64,000 bases of DNA from Christensenella hongkongensis (GTDB taxonomy: Bacteria; Bacillota; Clostridia; Christensenellales; Christensenellaceae). The notes under the pieces are model-generated. The model did not search any database. It was not told the origin of the DNA and saw only the letters and a list, made by a program, of their open reading frames with translations. Location: NCBI RefSeq assembly GCF_000981035.1, contig NZ_LAYJ01000088.1, positions 33,107-97,106 on the forward strand, written 5' to 3'. Below, piece by piece: positions 14,078 through 21,123 of the stretch (the first letter of the stretch is position 1; every line of letters begins with the position of its first letter). The translations under genes were made by a program, and so were the position numbers.

Positions 14078-14212
14078 TTATTTCTGATAACCGTATTTGT
14101 AAACTTTGTTATCCTTTACCATCACAGCCCGTTCGACGTTTTTGCTGCTTACCAGCTTGTTAAAATCTCTGTCTGTGATGTTTTTTGAAAGCTTTTTCTC
14201 TTTCATTTTCAT
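14078..14212 (-). CDS. 44-residue basic microprotein
   Basis: Small gene with its own ribosome site (AGGAG four bases before ATG 14212, ten before a second in-frame ATG at 14206) and its own terminator. The product begins MKMKEKKLSKNITDRDF and ends VMVKDNKVYKYGYQK; it is lysine-rich, has no cysteine and no membrane segment. I do not recognise the family. The tight fit of start, frame and terminator makes it a likely real gene. It lies between the NUDIX-PatB gene and the DUF3793 operon but is a separate unit. Confidence 0.65.
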   Translation of the reverse strand: MKMKEKKLSKNITDRDFNKLVSSKNVERAVMVKDNKVYKYGYQK

Positions 14213-14276
14213 CACTCTCCTTTTTCGTATGTATTAATATAAACCACATTTGGAGAGTTTAAACACCATGCCCCGT

Positions 14277-15866
14277 TTATTTGTTTTGCAGCGCGGTTTC
14301 CAGCCTTTGCATAGCCTGTTCCAGCACTGCCTTAGGGCAGGCGATGTTAACGCGTTCAAAGCCCTTTCCATCCTCGCCAAAAATATAGCCTTCGTCAAAG
14401 AAAAGCTGCGCTTCCTGCGTCATAATCCGTTCCAGCTCGCGATGGTCAATTCCATATTCCCTCAGGTCGAGCCACATCAGATAGGTCCCCTCAAGCCGGC
14501 TTACCTTGATTTTTGGAAGGCGCTGCGCGATAAAGTCCTCAACAAAGCGCCTGTTTTCGTCGAGCACAGACAGCAATTCCTCAAGCCAGCCTTCGCAGCT
14601 TCGATATGCGATTTCGCACGCCTGATAACCAAGCGCGTTAAGCTCGATCATGCCGCACCCATACTTTGCGCGCGCAAATTTTCTGCGCAATTCCTTATTT
14701 TTAATTACAATGTTGGAAACCTGCATCCCCGCAAGGTTAAACGTTTTGCTGGGAGCCGTGCATATCACGGCGTTATCGGCAAAACCCTCCCTTACGTTTG
14801 GAAAAACGGTATGTGTAAAGCCCGGCATGATAAGGTCGTTATGTATTTCGTCCACAACTGCGAGCACACCGTTTTGTTCACAGATTTCGCCCACACGCAA
14901 AAGCTCTTCCTTTGTCCACACACGTCCAACAGGATTATGCGGGCTGCACAGAATCAGCATCTTTGTGTTTTCATCCCGCGCCTTTCGCTCAAGGTCGTCA
15001 AAATCAATCTCATAATATCCGTCATTATTGATGAGCGCATTTTTTTGCAGCTTGCGACCGCTTTGCTCCACCACCATATAAAATGGATAATATACCGGCG
15101 TCATAATGATTACGCCGTCGCCCGGCTGCGTAAACGTCTGCACGCTGAGGCCCAGCGCAAATACGATACCCGGCGTTGTCACAATCCATTCCTTTTCGAT
15201 CTTCCAGCCGTGCCTGCGCGCCATCCACATGGAAACCGCTTCATAATAAGAATCCGTAGCCTGCGTATAGCCCACGTTCATACTGTCAAGGTATGCTTTT
15301 AATCCTTGCACGATTTCCGGCGCGGTTTTAAACTCCATATCCGCGACCGAGAGCGGCACGATACCCTTCCCTACGGCGGGGTTGGCTTTTTTCATCTCGT
15401 TCCACTTCACGCTTCCGCTTTCCAGCTTATCGATATGCGTTTCAAAATCATTTTTCATGGCCTGTTCTCCAAAATCCCCCTGCGCCAGCCCACGTACAAA
15501 CGCTGTATCCGCAGGTAAAAAATCATATTCCGGCAACGAGCTTCCCGCCGCCCATTTTGCATCCGCATGGACGTTTAGCGTCATTGTCCCCCCGGTGATG
15601 CGCGCCCGGTAAAACGCAAGCTTCACCGAAAACGTATCATATTCATGCTCGACGCGCGCCAAAAGCATACCGGGTTCCACAGCAACGCCAAGCTCTTCCA
15701 TAAGCTCTCGCGCCAGGCATTCGCGTTCTGTCTCGCCCTGCTCGAGCTTTCCGCCCGGAAATTCCCACCGGCCCGCGCTGCCGTCCCTGTTCTTTCTGCG
15801 GCAGATGAGTATTCTTCCCTGTTCTTCAATTACCGCGGCAACCACACGCAGGCTTTTTTTAATCAT
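14277..15866 (-). CDS. NUDIX hydrolase fused to PatB/MalY-type PLP lyase-aminotransferase
   Basis: One uninterrupted frame of 529 residues joins two enzymes. Residues 1-136 are a MutT-like NUDIX domain with a complete NUDIX box (39-61: GKLEQGETERECLAREL then MEELGV), expected to hydrolyse oxidised nucleotides. Residues 137-529 are a full-length fold-type I PLP enzyme of the MalY/PatB cystathionine beta-lyase family: CSPHNPVGRVW, VDEIHNDL and the PLP lysine in APSKTFNLAG (about K374). The junction codon M137 (15458) has its own ribosome site, GGAG eight bases upstream, so the lyase may also be made separately. The start at 15866 follows GAGGG and overlaps the ABC exporter stop by eight bases. 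No biochemical link between the two activities is known to me. Confidence 0.85.
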   Translation of the reverse strand: MIKKSLRVVAAVIEEQGRILICRRKNRDGSAGRWEFPGGKLEQGETERECLARELMEELGVAVEPGMLLARVEHEYDTFSVKLAFYRARITGGTMTLNVHADAKWAAGSSLPEYDFLPADTAFVRGLAQGDFGEQAMKNDFETHIDKLESGSVKWNEMKKANPAVGKGIVPLSVADMEFKTAPEIVQGLKAYLDSMNVGYTQATDSYYEAVSMWMARRHGWKIEKEWIVTTPGIVFALGLSVQTFTQPGDGVIIMTPVYYPFYMVVEQSGRKLQKNALINNDGYYEIDFDDLERKARDENTKMLILCSPHNPVGRVWTKEELLRVGEICEQNGVLAVVDEIHNDLIMPGFTHTVFPNVREGFADNAVICTAPSKTFNLAGMQVSNIVIKNKELRRKFARAKYGCGMIELNALGYQACEIAYRSCEGWLEELLSVLDENRRFVEDFIAQRLPKIKVSRLEGTYLMWLDLREYGIDHRELERIMTQEAQLFFDEGYIFGEDGKGFERVNIACPKAVLEQAMQRLETALQNK

Positions 15867-17598
15867 TGAGTCCCTCAAACTGCATATTGTAATATCTGGC
15901 ATAGGTGCCGCCTTTCCTGATCAGCTCCTCATGCGTCCCGCGCTCCTGTATTCCATCCGTTCCCATTACAATAATCTCATCCGCATTGCGGATGGTTGAA
16001 AGCCTGTGCGCAATTACAATCGTCGTGCGGTCTTTGGACAGCTTCTCAAGGGATGCCTGGATATGCCGCTCGCTCTCGTTATCGAGCGCGCTCGTCGCCT
16101 CGTCGAGAATCAGTATCTTTGGGTTTTTGAGGAAAACACGCGCAATCGCAATGCGTTGTTTTTGCCCGCCGGACAGCCGCACGCCGCGTTCACCCACATT
16201 CGTTTCATAGCCTTCCTCAAGGCTCATAATAAACTCGTGGATGTTCGCACTCTTTGCCGCTTCCACAACCTGCGCGTCCGTCGCCTTGGGTTTGCCATAC
16301 GCAATGTTGTCGCGTATCGTGCCGCCAAACATATATACATCCTGTTGCACAATACCAATCGTACTGCGCAGGGATTTCAGCGTTACGTCACGCACATCCT
16401 GCCCGTCGATCATAACCGAACCGTGCGTCACGTCGTAAAAACGGGGCAGCAGGGAACAAAACGTCGTTTTTCCGCCGCCGGACGGGCCCACAAGCGCCAC
16501 TGTTTTCCCCGCCTCGATCGACACATTGATATCCTTGAAAACGTGCGTACTGTTGTCATACGAAAAGGACACGTCCCTGTACCTGATATTCCCCTTCACA
16601 TTTTCAAGCGGCTTCGCATCCTTTTTATCCTTGATTTCAGGATCTGTCCTGATGACCTCCATAAACCGTTTGAATCCGGCGTATCCTTTTTGGAACTGCT
16701 CTGTAAAATTGATCAGCACTTCAATCGGCGCGACAAAAATACCAATATACAGGGCGTAAATAGCAAGGTCGGTCACCCGCAGCGTGCCGTTCGCAATGAA
16801 AAAACCGCCCGATACAAGCACCGCCGTATACAGCAGGCCGGTAAAAAAGTTGTTACCCGCCTGAAACGTCCCCATGATTTTATAGCTGCTTTTCTTGGAA
16901 TCCAGAAATTCCAGATTGCTGCGTTCAAATTTCTTACGCTCAATGTCTTCATTGGCAAACGACTTTACGACGCGTATACCCGAAAGACTGTCCTGCACCT
17001 GCTTATTGACGTTTGAAATCTTTTTGCGGTTATCCATAAAGATCGCGCGCATCTTTTTATTTTTGCTCAGGCTGAACAGGATCATTACCACTGTCACCGC
17101 AAGCAAAATCAAGGTCATTGGCACGTTGATCATCATCAGCAGGACAAACGAACCGATAATTTTGAGCGCGGAGATAAACACGTTTTCCGGGCCGTGGTGC
17201 GCAAGCTCCGAGATATCGAACAAATCCGAAACGATACGCGACATCATATCGCCCGTGTTATTTTTATCATAATAGGAAAACGACAGCCTCTGCATCTGGT
17301 CAAACAGGTCCTGACGCATATCACTCTCCATGCGCGCGCCCATCACATGGCCCCATGTCGTGATAAAATACTGGCAGCCATACCGGATCACATACATTGC
17401 AATCAGAGCCACCGCAACAATCCACAGGCTGCGGATGATCACGTCTGCATTTTGCGTATACAGGCCGTCCGTCAAAAAATTCAGGATCTGCGGAAACGCA
17501 AGGTCCACGACGGAAACCACGAGCGCGCAAAACATATCAAAATAAAAAAGACCGCGGTACGGTTTATAATAACCGACAAAACTTTTAAAAATAGACAT
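15859..17598 (-). CDS. ABC exporter half-transporter (MsbA/BmrA type)
   Basis: 579 residues: an exporter-type membrane domain with six helices (about 1-320) fused to an ATPase domain. ATPase motifs are all intact: Walker A GPSGGGKTT, Q-loop IVQQDVYMF, signature LSGGQKQRIA, Walker B ILILDEATSAL and the switch histidine in VIAHRLST, so it could work as a homodimer. GAGGG precedes the ATG at 17598. It is the first gene of a two-gene operon with the NUDIX-PatB fusion. Substrate unknown; lipids or drugs are typical for the class. Confidence 0.94.
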   Translation of the reverse strand: MSIFKSFVGYYKPYRGLFYFDMFCALVVSVVDLAFPQILNFLTDGLYTQNADVIIRSLWIVAVALIAMYVIRYGCQYFITTWGHVMGARMESDMRQDLFDQMQRLSFSYYDKNNTGDMMSRIVSDLFDISELAHHGPENVFISALKIIGSFVLLMMINVPMTLILLAVTVVMILFSLSKNKKMRAIFMDNRKKISNVNKQVQDSLSGIRVVKSFANEDIERKKFERSNLEFLDSKKSSYKIMGTFQAGNNFFTGLLYTAVLVSGGFFIANGTLRVTDLAIYALYIGIFVAPIEVLINFTEQFQKGYAGFKRFMEVIRTDPEIKDKKDAKPLENVKGNIRYRDVSFSYDNSTHVFKDINVSIEAGKTVALVGPSGGGKTTFCSLLPRFYDVTHGSVMIDGQDVRDVTLKSLRSTIGIVQQDVYMFGGTIRDNIAYGKPKATDAQVVEAAKSANIHEFIMSLEEGYETNVGERGVRLSGGQKQRIAIARVFLKNPKILILDEATSALDNESERHIQASLEKLSKDRTTIVIAHRLSTIRNADEIIVMGTDGIQERGTHEELIRKGGTYARYYNMQFEGLND

Positions 17599-17619
17599 TC
17601 TCTCTTCCCTCAGTCACTT

Positions 17620-17648
17620 ATTATACTATCCAATTATTGATACCGCAA
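17620..17648 (-). promoter_or_regulatory. Promoter of ABC exporter operon
   Basis: Minus strand TTGCGG (17643-17648), 17-bp spacer, TATAAT (17620-17625). Confidence 0.65.
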
Positions 17649-17806
17649 ATAAAACGTATGGAAACCCTTTTGCGCGCATTCTAAATATGCAGGCCATGAC
17701 ACGCCGTAAAATCGGACAGTATGGCGCGCTTTCCTCTTCGTTTTTGTTTCCGTTATTTTTGAATATTCCGTTTAGGCCATTTTCTTTGCGTGTATATTAT
17801 AGCGGA

Positions 17807-17903
17807 GCCAATAAAGAAGTACAGCAATTAATATAGTTAAAATTCTTTATTGGCGGAGCATACAGCCTGTATTATTATGTCGTTTTTTTCATGAAATGGC
17901 TGT
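17807..17903 (+). repeat. Intergenic hairpin element, copy C
   Basis: GCCAATAAAGAA pairs with TTCTTTATTGGC, followed by GGCGGAGCATACAGCCTG and a second hairpin ACAGCC ... GGCTGT. The 18-base core recurs with one change at 29825-29842, again upstream of a plus-strand gene. Confidence 0.6.
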
Positions 17904-17940
17904 AAAACCACAAAGCAGTGAAGCAAAAGGCGGTGTAAGA

Positions 17941-18483
17941 ATGATTACGTGCACAACAATCAAGCGCGAAGAAATCGGAATGCTTTCAGAATGGCTGATG
18001 AGCAAGAATGCGCAGGAATTTTTGGCGTATGACGCGCAGATGTCTCTCGCGGGCCAGTTCAAGTGGTTTGAGCATATGAAAAACGAGGAATTTCCTACGC
18101 ACTGGATCATTCGCAGGGACGACGTGCCGATTGGCCTTCTTGCCGTAATCGACATCAACCTTGAAAACAAGCGCTGCGCTTGGAGCTACTATATGCACGA
18201 TCCCGCCGACGATACGGACGAAATGTCCTCGCTGCTTGAGCGCAGCATCTATCATCACGTGTTCCATGAGCTTGGCTTTAACAAGGTCACGTTTGCGGCG
18301 TTCACAGATAACAGCTGCGCCATCAACCGCCGTTCACGCAGCGGCTGCGCACAGGAAGGCGTGCTCATCGACCATGTTTTATGCGGAGGAAACTTTTACG
18401 ACGTATCCCTGCAATGTATGACGGCAGCAATGTGGCGCAAAGCATGTCCGGATCAGCAATGTGAAATTATCAAACTCAGATAA
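17941..18483 (+). CDS. GNAT family N-acetyltransferase
   Basis: 180-residue acetyl-CoA-dependent acetyltransferase. Motifs run in family order: PTHWIIRRDDVPIGLLAVID (beta 2-4), YYMHDP, then the helix region HHVFHELGFNKVTFAAFTDN that holds the usual second-half signature; the acyl-CoA loop is somewhat diverged. The layout is closest to the PseH/RimJ-like GNATs, but the substrate cannot be named. AAGGCGG seven bases before ATG 17941 sets the start; an upstream GTG-less extension in frame is less likely. Monocistronic. Confidence 0.82.
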   Translation: MITCTTIKREEIGMLSEWLMSKNAQEFLAYDAQMSLAGQFKWFEHMKNEEFPTHWIIRRDDVPIGLLAVIDINLENKRCAWSYYMHDPADDTDEMSSLLERSIYHHVFHELGFNKVTFAAFTDNSCAINRRSRSGCAQEGVLIDHVLCGGNFYDVSLQCMTAAMWRKACPDQQCEIIKLR

Positions 18484-18500
18484 ATTCCTCTTTTCCCCTT

Positions 18501-18611
18501 TGCAGCGGTTTCACACAACGCAGGTTATGCCAAACGTTTGATAAACCGCTTGCATATGCAATTTATACCAAAAGCTTGTTACCAACCTTTTGACAAATTG
18601 CTGTAAAAAGG
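18501..18611 (+). repeat. Dispersed intergenic repeat, copy B
   Basis: Roughly 85% identical to copy A (10481-10591, opposite strand). Here the first hairpin is perfect (AGCGGTTT with AAACCGCT). It lies between the GNAT stop and the shared terminator. Confidence 0.75.
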
Positions 18612-18640
18612 CGTTTCCCCCGCACAGGAAACGCCTTTTT
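18605..18640. terminator. Bidirectional terminator
   Basis: 14-bp stem AAAAAGGCGTTTCC with its complement, serving the converging GNAT and acyl-CoA synthetase genes. Confidence 0.88.
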
Positions 18641-18663
18641 TACGTTTGTCGTTTATGTATCCG

Positions 18664-20319
18664 TTATTGCTTCGCATCTTCCGTGCGAATCTGTATCCGC
18701 CGGATTTTACCGCTCACTGTTTTGGGCAGCTCTTCCACAAATTCCACCACGCGCGGATACTTATATGGCGCGGTTACGTTTTTCACATGCGTCTGAAGCT
18801 CCTTTTTGAGCTCATCACATGCCTCAAAACCACGCGCAAGCACAACCGTCGCCTTTACCACCTGTCCCCGCACAGGATCCGGAACGGCGGTCACCGCGCA
18901 TTCCAGCACAGATGGATGTGTCAGCAGTGCGCTTTCCACCTCAAACGGCCCAATACGGTATCCCGAGCATTTAATGACGTCGTCATTTCTTCCCACAAAC
19001 CAGAAATACCCTTCCGCATCGCGCCACGCCGTATCGCCGGTGTTGTAAACGCCGTCTTTCCAGCAGCGGTCTGTCGCTTCCTTGTCCTTGTAATATTTTT
19101 TGAACAATCCTGTAGGATGCTTTTTGTCGGTGTTCTTTACTACGATAGAACCAACGATGCCGTCCTCGCAGGAGTTTCCATCCTCATCCACAATGTCCAC
19201 GTCATAAAGAGGGGACGGTTTGCCGGTAGAACCCGGCTTGATTGGATCCCATCCAAAGTTTGCGATCAGCACGCTCGTCTCCGACTGTCCAAATCCCTCC
19301 GTAACAGATAAACCCGTCGCCTCCAAAAAGCGGTTATATACCTCAGGATTCAGCGGCTCACCCGCAATACCCGCATGCTTGATTGTAGAAAAATCGCATT
19401 TGCTCATGTCTTCCTTGATCAAAAACCGATAGATCGTGGGCGGCGCGCAAAAGGTTGTAAGCTTCAGCCTGTTGATTGTATCCAGCATTTTAGAAGGTGT
19501 AAATTTCTCAGTATCGTACGCCACGATGACCGCACCGCAAATCCATTGTCCATATATTTTGCCCCAGCCAAACTTTGCCCAGCCGGAATCCGATACCGTG
19601 AGGTGCAATCCACCGTCCTCCACCTTCTGCCAGTATTTCGCGGTGACAATGTGTCCCAGCGGATATGTAAAATCATGCAGGATCATCTTGGGCATTCCCG
19701 TCGTACCCGACGAAAAATAGATCAGCATGGGTTCTTCATTTTCATTGCGGTATTCGCGCGTCCATGTCTCGCCTGCCTGCTCCAGTTCTTTACGCAGGTC
19801 AAAGGCCCACTCCGGAATTTTCTCTCCCACAACGCCCACGCTTTGAAGCGTTGGGCATTCGCCAAGGGACTCCCCAATATGCCTGAGCATTTCGTCGTCG
19901 TCCACCGCGCAGATCATTTTGACCTCCGCAGCGTTGCAGCGGTAAATGATATCCTTGGGCGTAAGCTGGAACGTAGCCGGAATACAGATCGCACCAAGCT
20001 TGTGCAGGCCCACCATCATAAACCAGACCTCCGGGCGCTGCCTGAGCATCAGCATGACGGCATCGCCCTTCCTGATCCCCATATTTTTGAGCATATTCGC
20101 CGCTTTATCGCTCATGCGTTTGATATCGCCGAACGTAAACCTCTTTTCATTTGCATCGTCGTCACACCAGACGAGCGCAGGCTTATTTTCGTCCTGTCGT
20201 GCCCACTCGTCCACAATATCGTATCCAAAATTAAAATGCTCCGGAATATTCAACTTATAGTTTTGTTTAAAATCCTCGTAGCTGTCGTATTCAATCCGAT
20301 CCAAAAACCTGTTTAACAT
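18664..20319 (-). CDS. Acyl-CoA synthetase (AMP-forming; acetyl/medium-chain type)
   Basis: 551-residue ANL-superfamily ligase that would activate a carboxylic acid with ATP and CoA. Motifs: P-loop YFSSGTTGMPK, A5-like TEGFGQSET, A7 YNTGDTAW, hinge GRNDDVIKCSGYRIGP and the catalytic lysine in TVSGKIRR near the C-terminus. The sequence is of the AcsA/ACSM-like branch often annotated as acetyl-CoA or medium-chain acyl-CoA synthetase; the true acid is not evident. It follows the XRE-cupin regulator by 15 nt in the same operon, a common pairing in anaerobes. Confidence 0.93.
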   Translation of the reverse strand: MLNRFLDRIEYDSYEDFKQNYKLNIPEHFNFGYDIVDEWARQDENKPALVWCDDDANEKRFTFGDIKRMSDKAANMLKNMGIRKGDAVMLMLRQRPEVWFMMVGLHKLGAICIPATFQLTPKDIIYRCNAAEVKMICAVDDDEMLRHIGESLGECPTLQSVGVVGEKIPEWAFDLRKELEQAGETWTREYRNENEEPMLIYFSSGTTGMPKMILHDFTYPLGHIVTAKYWQKVEDGGLHLTVSDSGWAKFGWGKIYGQWICGAVIVAYDTEKFTPSKMLDTINRLKLTTFCAPPTIYRFLIKEDMSKCDFSTIKHAGIAGEPLNPEVYNRFLEATGLSVTEGFGQSETSVLIANFGWDPIKPGSTGKPSPLYDVDIVDEDGNSCEDGIVGSIVVKNTDKKHPTGLFKKYYKDKEATDRCWKDGVYNTGDTAWRDAEGYFWFVGRNDDVIKCSGYRIGPFEVESALLTHPSVLECAVTAVPDPVRGQVVKATVVLARGFEACDELKKELQTHVKNVTAPYKYPRVVEFVEELPKTVSGKIRRIQIRTEDAKQ

Positions 20320-20334
20320 CAGTCTGCCCCGCCC

Positions 20335-20880
20335 TTATTCGTTGATTATGGTCAAAAACTTTGCCTGTCCTCCCACCGCGCGCTGCCCGTGCGGCAGAGC
20401 CGGATTGAAGTAAATGCTGTCGCCCTTGTTCAGGATAAACTCCCTGCCTTCGATGACGACTTTAATACTGCCTTCCAGAACGTAGTTAAACTCCTGTCCG
20501 CCATGCGTCACCAGCTCGGCCTCCTCGTTGGGCGAAAGCGTAACGATCATCGGCTCCATGTCGCGATGCTTGTAATTGAAGGCAAGCGATGTAAAGGCAT
20601 ACCCGGGATACCGTTCCACACTCACACCGTTTCCGCCCCGCACGATGGTGTATTCATCCATTCTGGGCGCTTCTCCGGTCAGCAGCTCTGTCGGATCTAC
20701 CCTGAGCTCCGCCGCTACGCCGTAAAGCACGCCAATCGGAATATCGTCCTGCGCCGATTCATAGCGTTTATACTCCTCTATATCCACGCCAATCTTCTGT
20801 GCAAGCGCCTCCTGCGGAACATCCAGTATTTCGCGCAGCTCACGTATCCGCGCAGCAATTTGTATCACCTGATTATTCAT
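20335..20880 (-). CDS. XRE-family regulator with C-terminal cupin
   Basis: 181 residues. N-terminal helix-turn-helix about residues 8-65 (RIRELREILDVPQEALAQKI) and a C-terminal cupin_2 barrel, residues about 105-178, with THGGQEFNYVLEGSIKVVIEG and the second motif FNPALPHGQRAVG. The cupin probably senses a small carboxylic acid or CoA ester. The ATG at 20880 has GAGGGG eight bases upstream. It leads the operon with the acyl-CoA synthetase and should be its regulator. A consensus promoter lies at 21003-21031. Confidence 0.92.
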   Translation of the reverse strand: MNNQVIQIAARIRELREILDVPQEALAQKIGVDIEEYKRYESAQDDIPIGVLYGVAAELRVDPTELLTGEAPRMDEYTIVRGGNGVSVERYPGYAFTSLAFNYKHRDMEPMIVTLSPNEEAELVTHGGQEFNYVLEGSIKVVIEGREFILNKGDSIYFNPALPHGQRAVGGQAKFLTIINE

Positions 20881-21002
20881 TGCTTCACCCCTCATTTTGT
20901 CGCGTTTTGACCGCGTCCCCTGTTTTGTTTTTCTATCGAAATTAATGCGGCGCCGTTACCCTCTTCAGATAACCGGCCCCGGCGCTATAAAATGCTCTTT
21001 CT

Positions 21003-21031
21003 ATTGTATCGGTTCCTTCGTTTGCTGTCAA
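21003..21031 (-). promoter_or_regulatory. Promoter of XRE-cupin / acyl-CoA synthetase operon
   Basis: Minus strand TTGACA (21026-21031), 17-bp spacer, TACAAT (21003-21008). Confidence 0.75.
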
Positions 21032-21067
21032 ATAGACGGGCTCCCCACGCTTCGCCGCAGGACTGCA

Positions 21068-21104
21068 ACGGAAAAGGGCCGTGCAGAATCTCTGCGCGGC
21101 CCTT
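21068..21104 (-). terminator. Terminator of leucine-rich-repeat gene
   Basis: 14-bp stem AAGGGCCGTGCAGA with TCTGCGCGGCCCTT and TTTTCC on the minus strand. Confidence 0.8.
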
Positions 21105-21123
21105 CCTGTTCATGTGCGTTGCC

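Larger units (their letters stand above)
17599..17940. other. Divergent intergenic region: ABC exporter / GNAT
   Basis: 342 bases. Holds the exporter promoter at 17620-17648, nothing evident at about 17660-17800, then a 12-bp perfect inverted repeat (17807-17818 with 17843-17854) and a dispersed repeat copy (17852-17903) before the GNAT gene. Confidence 0.6.
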
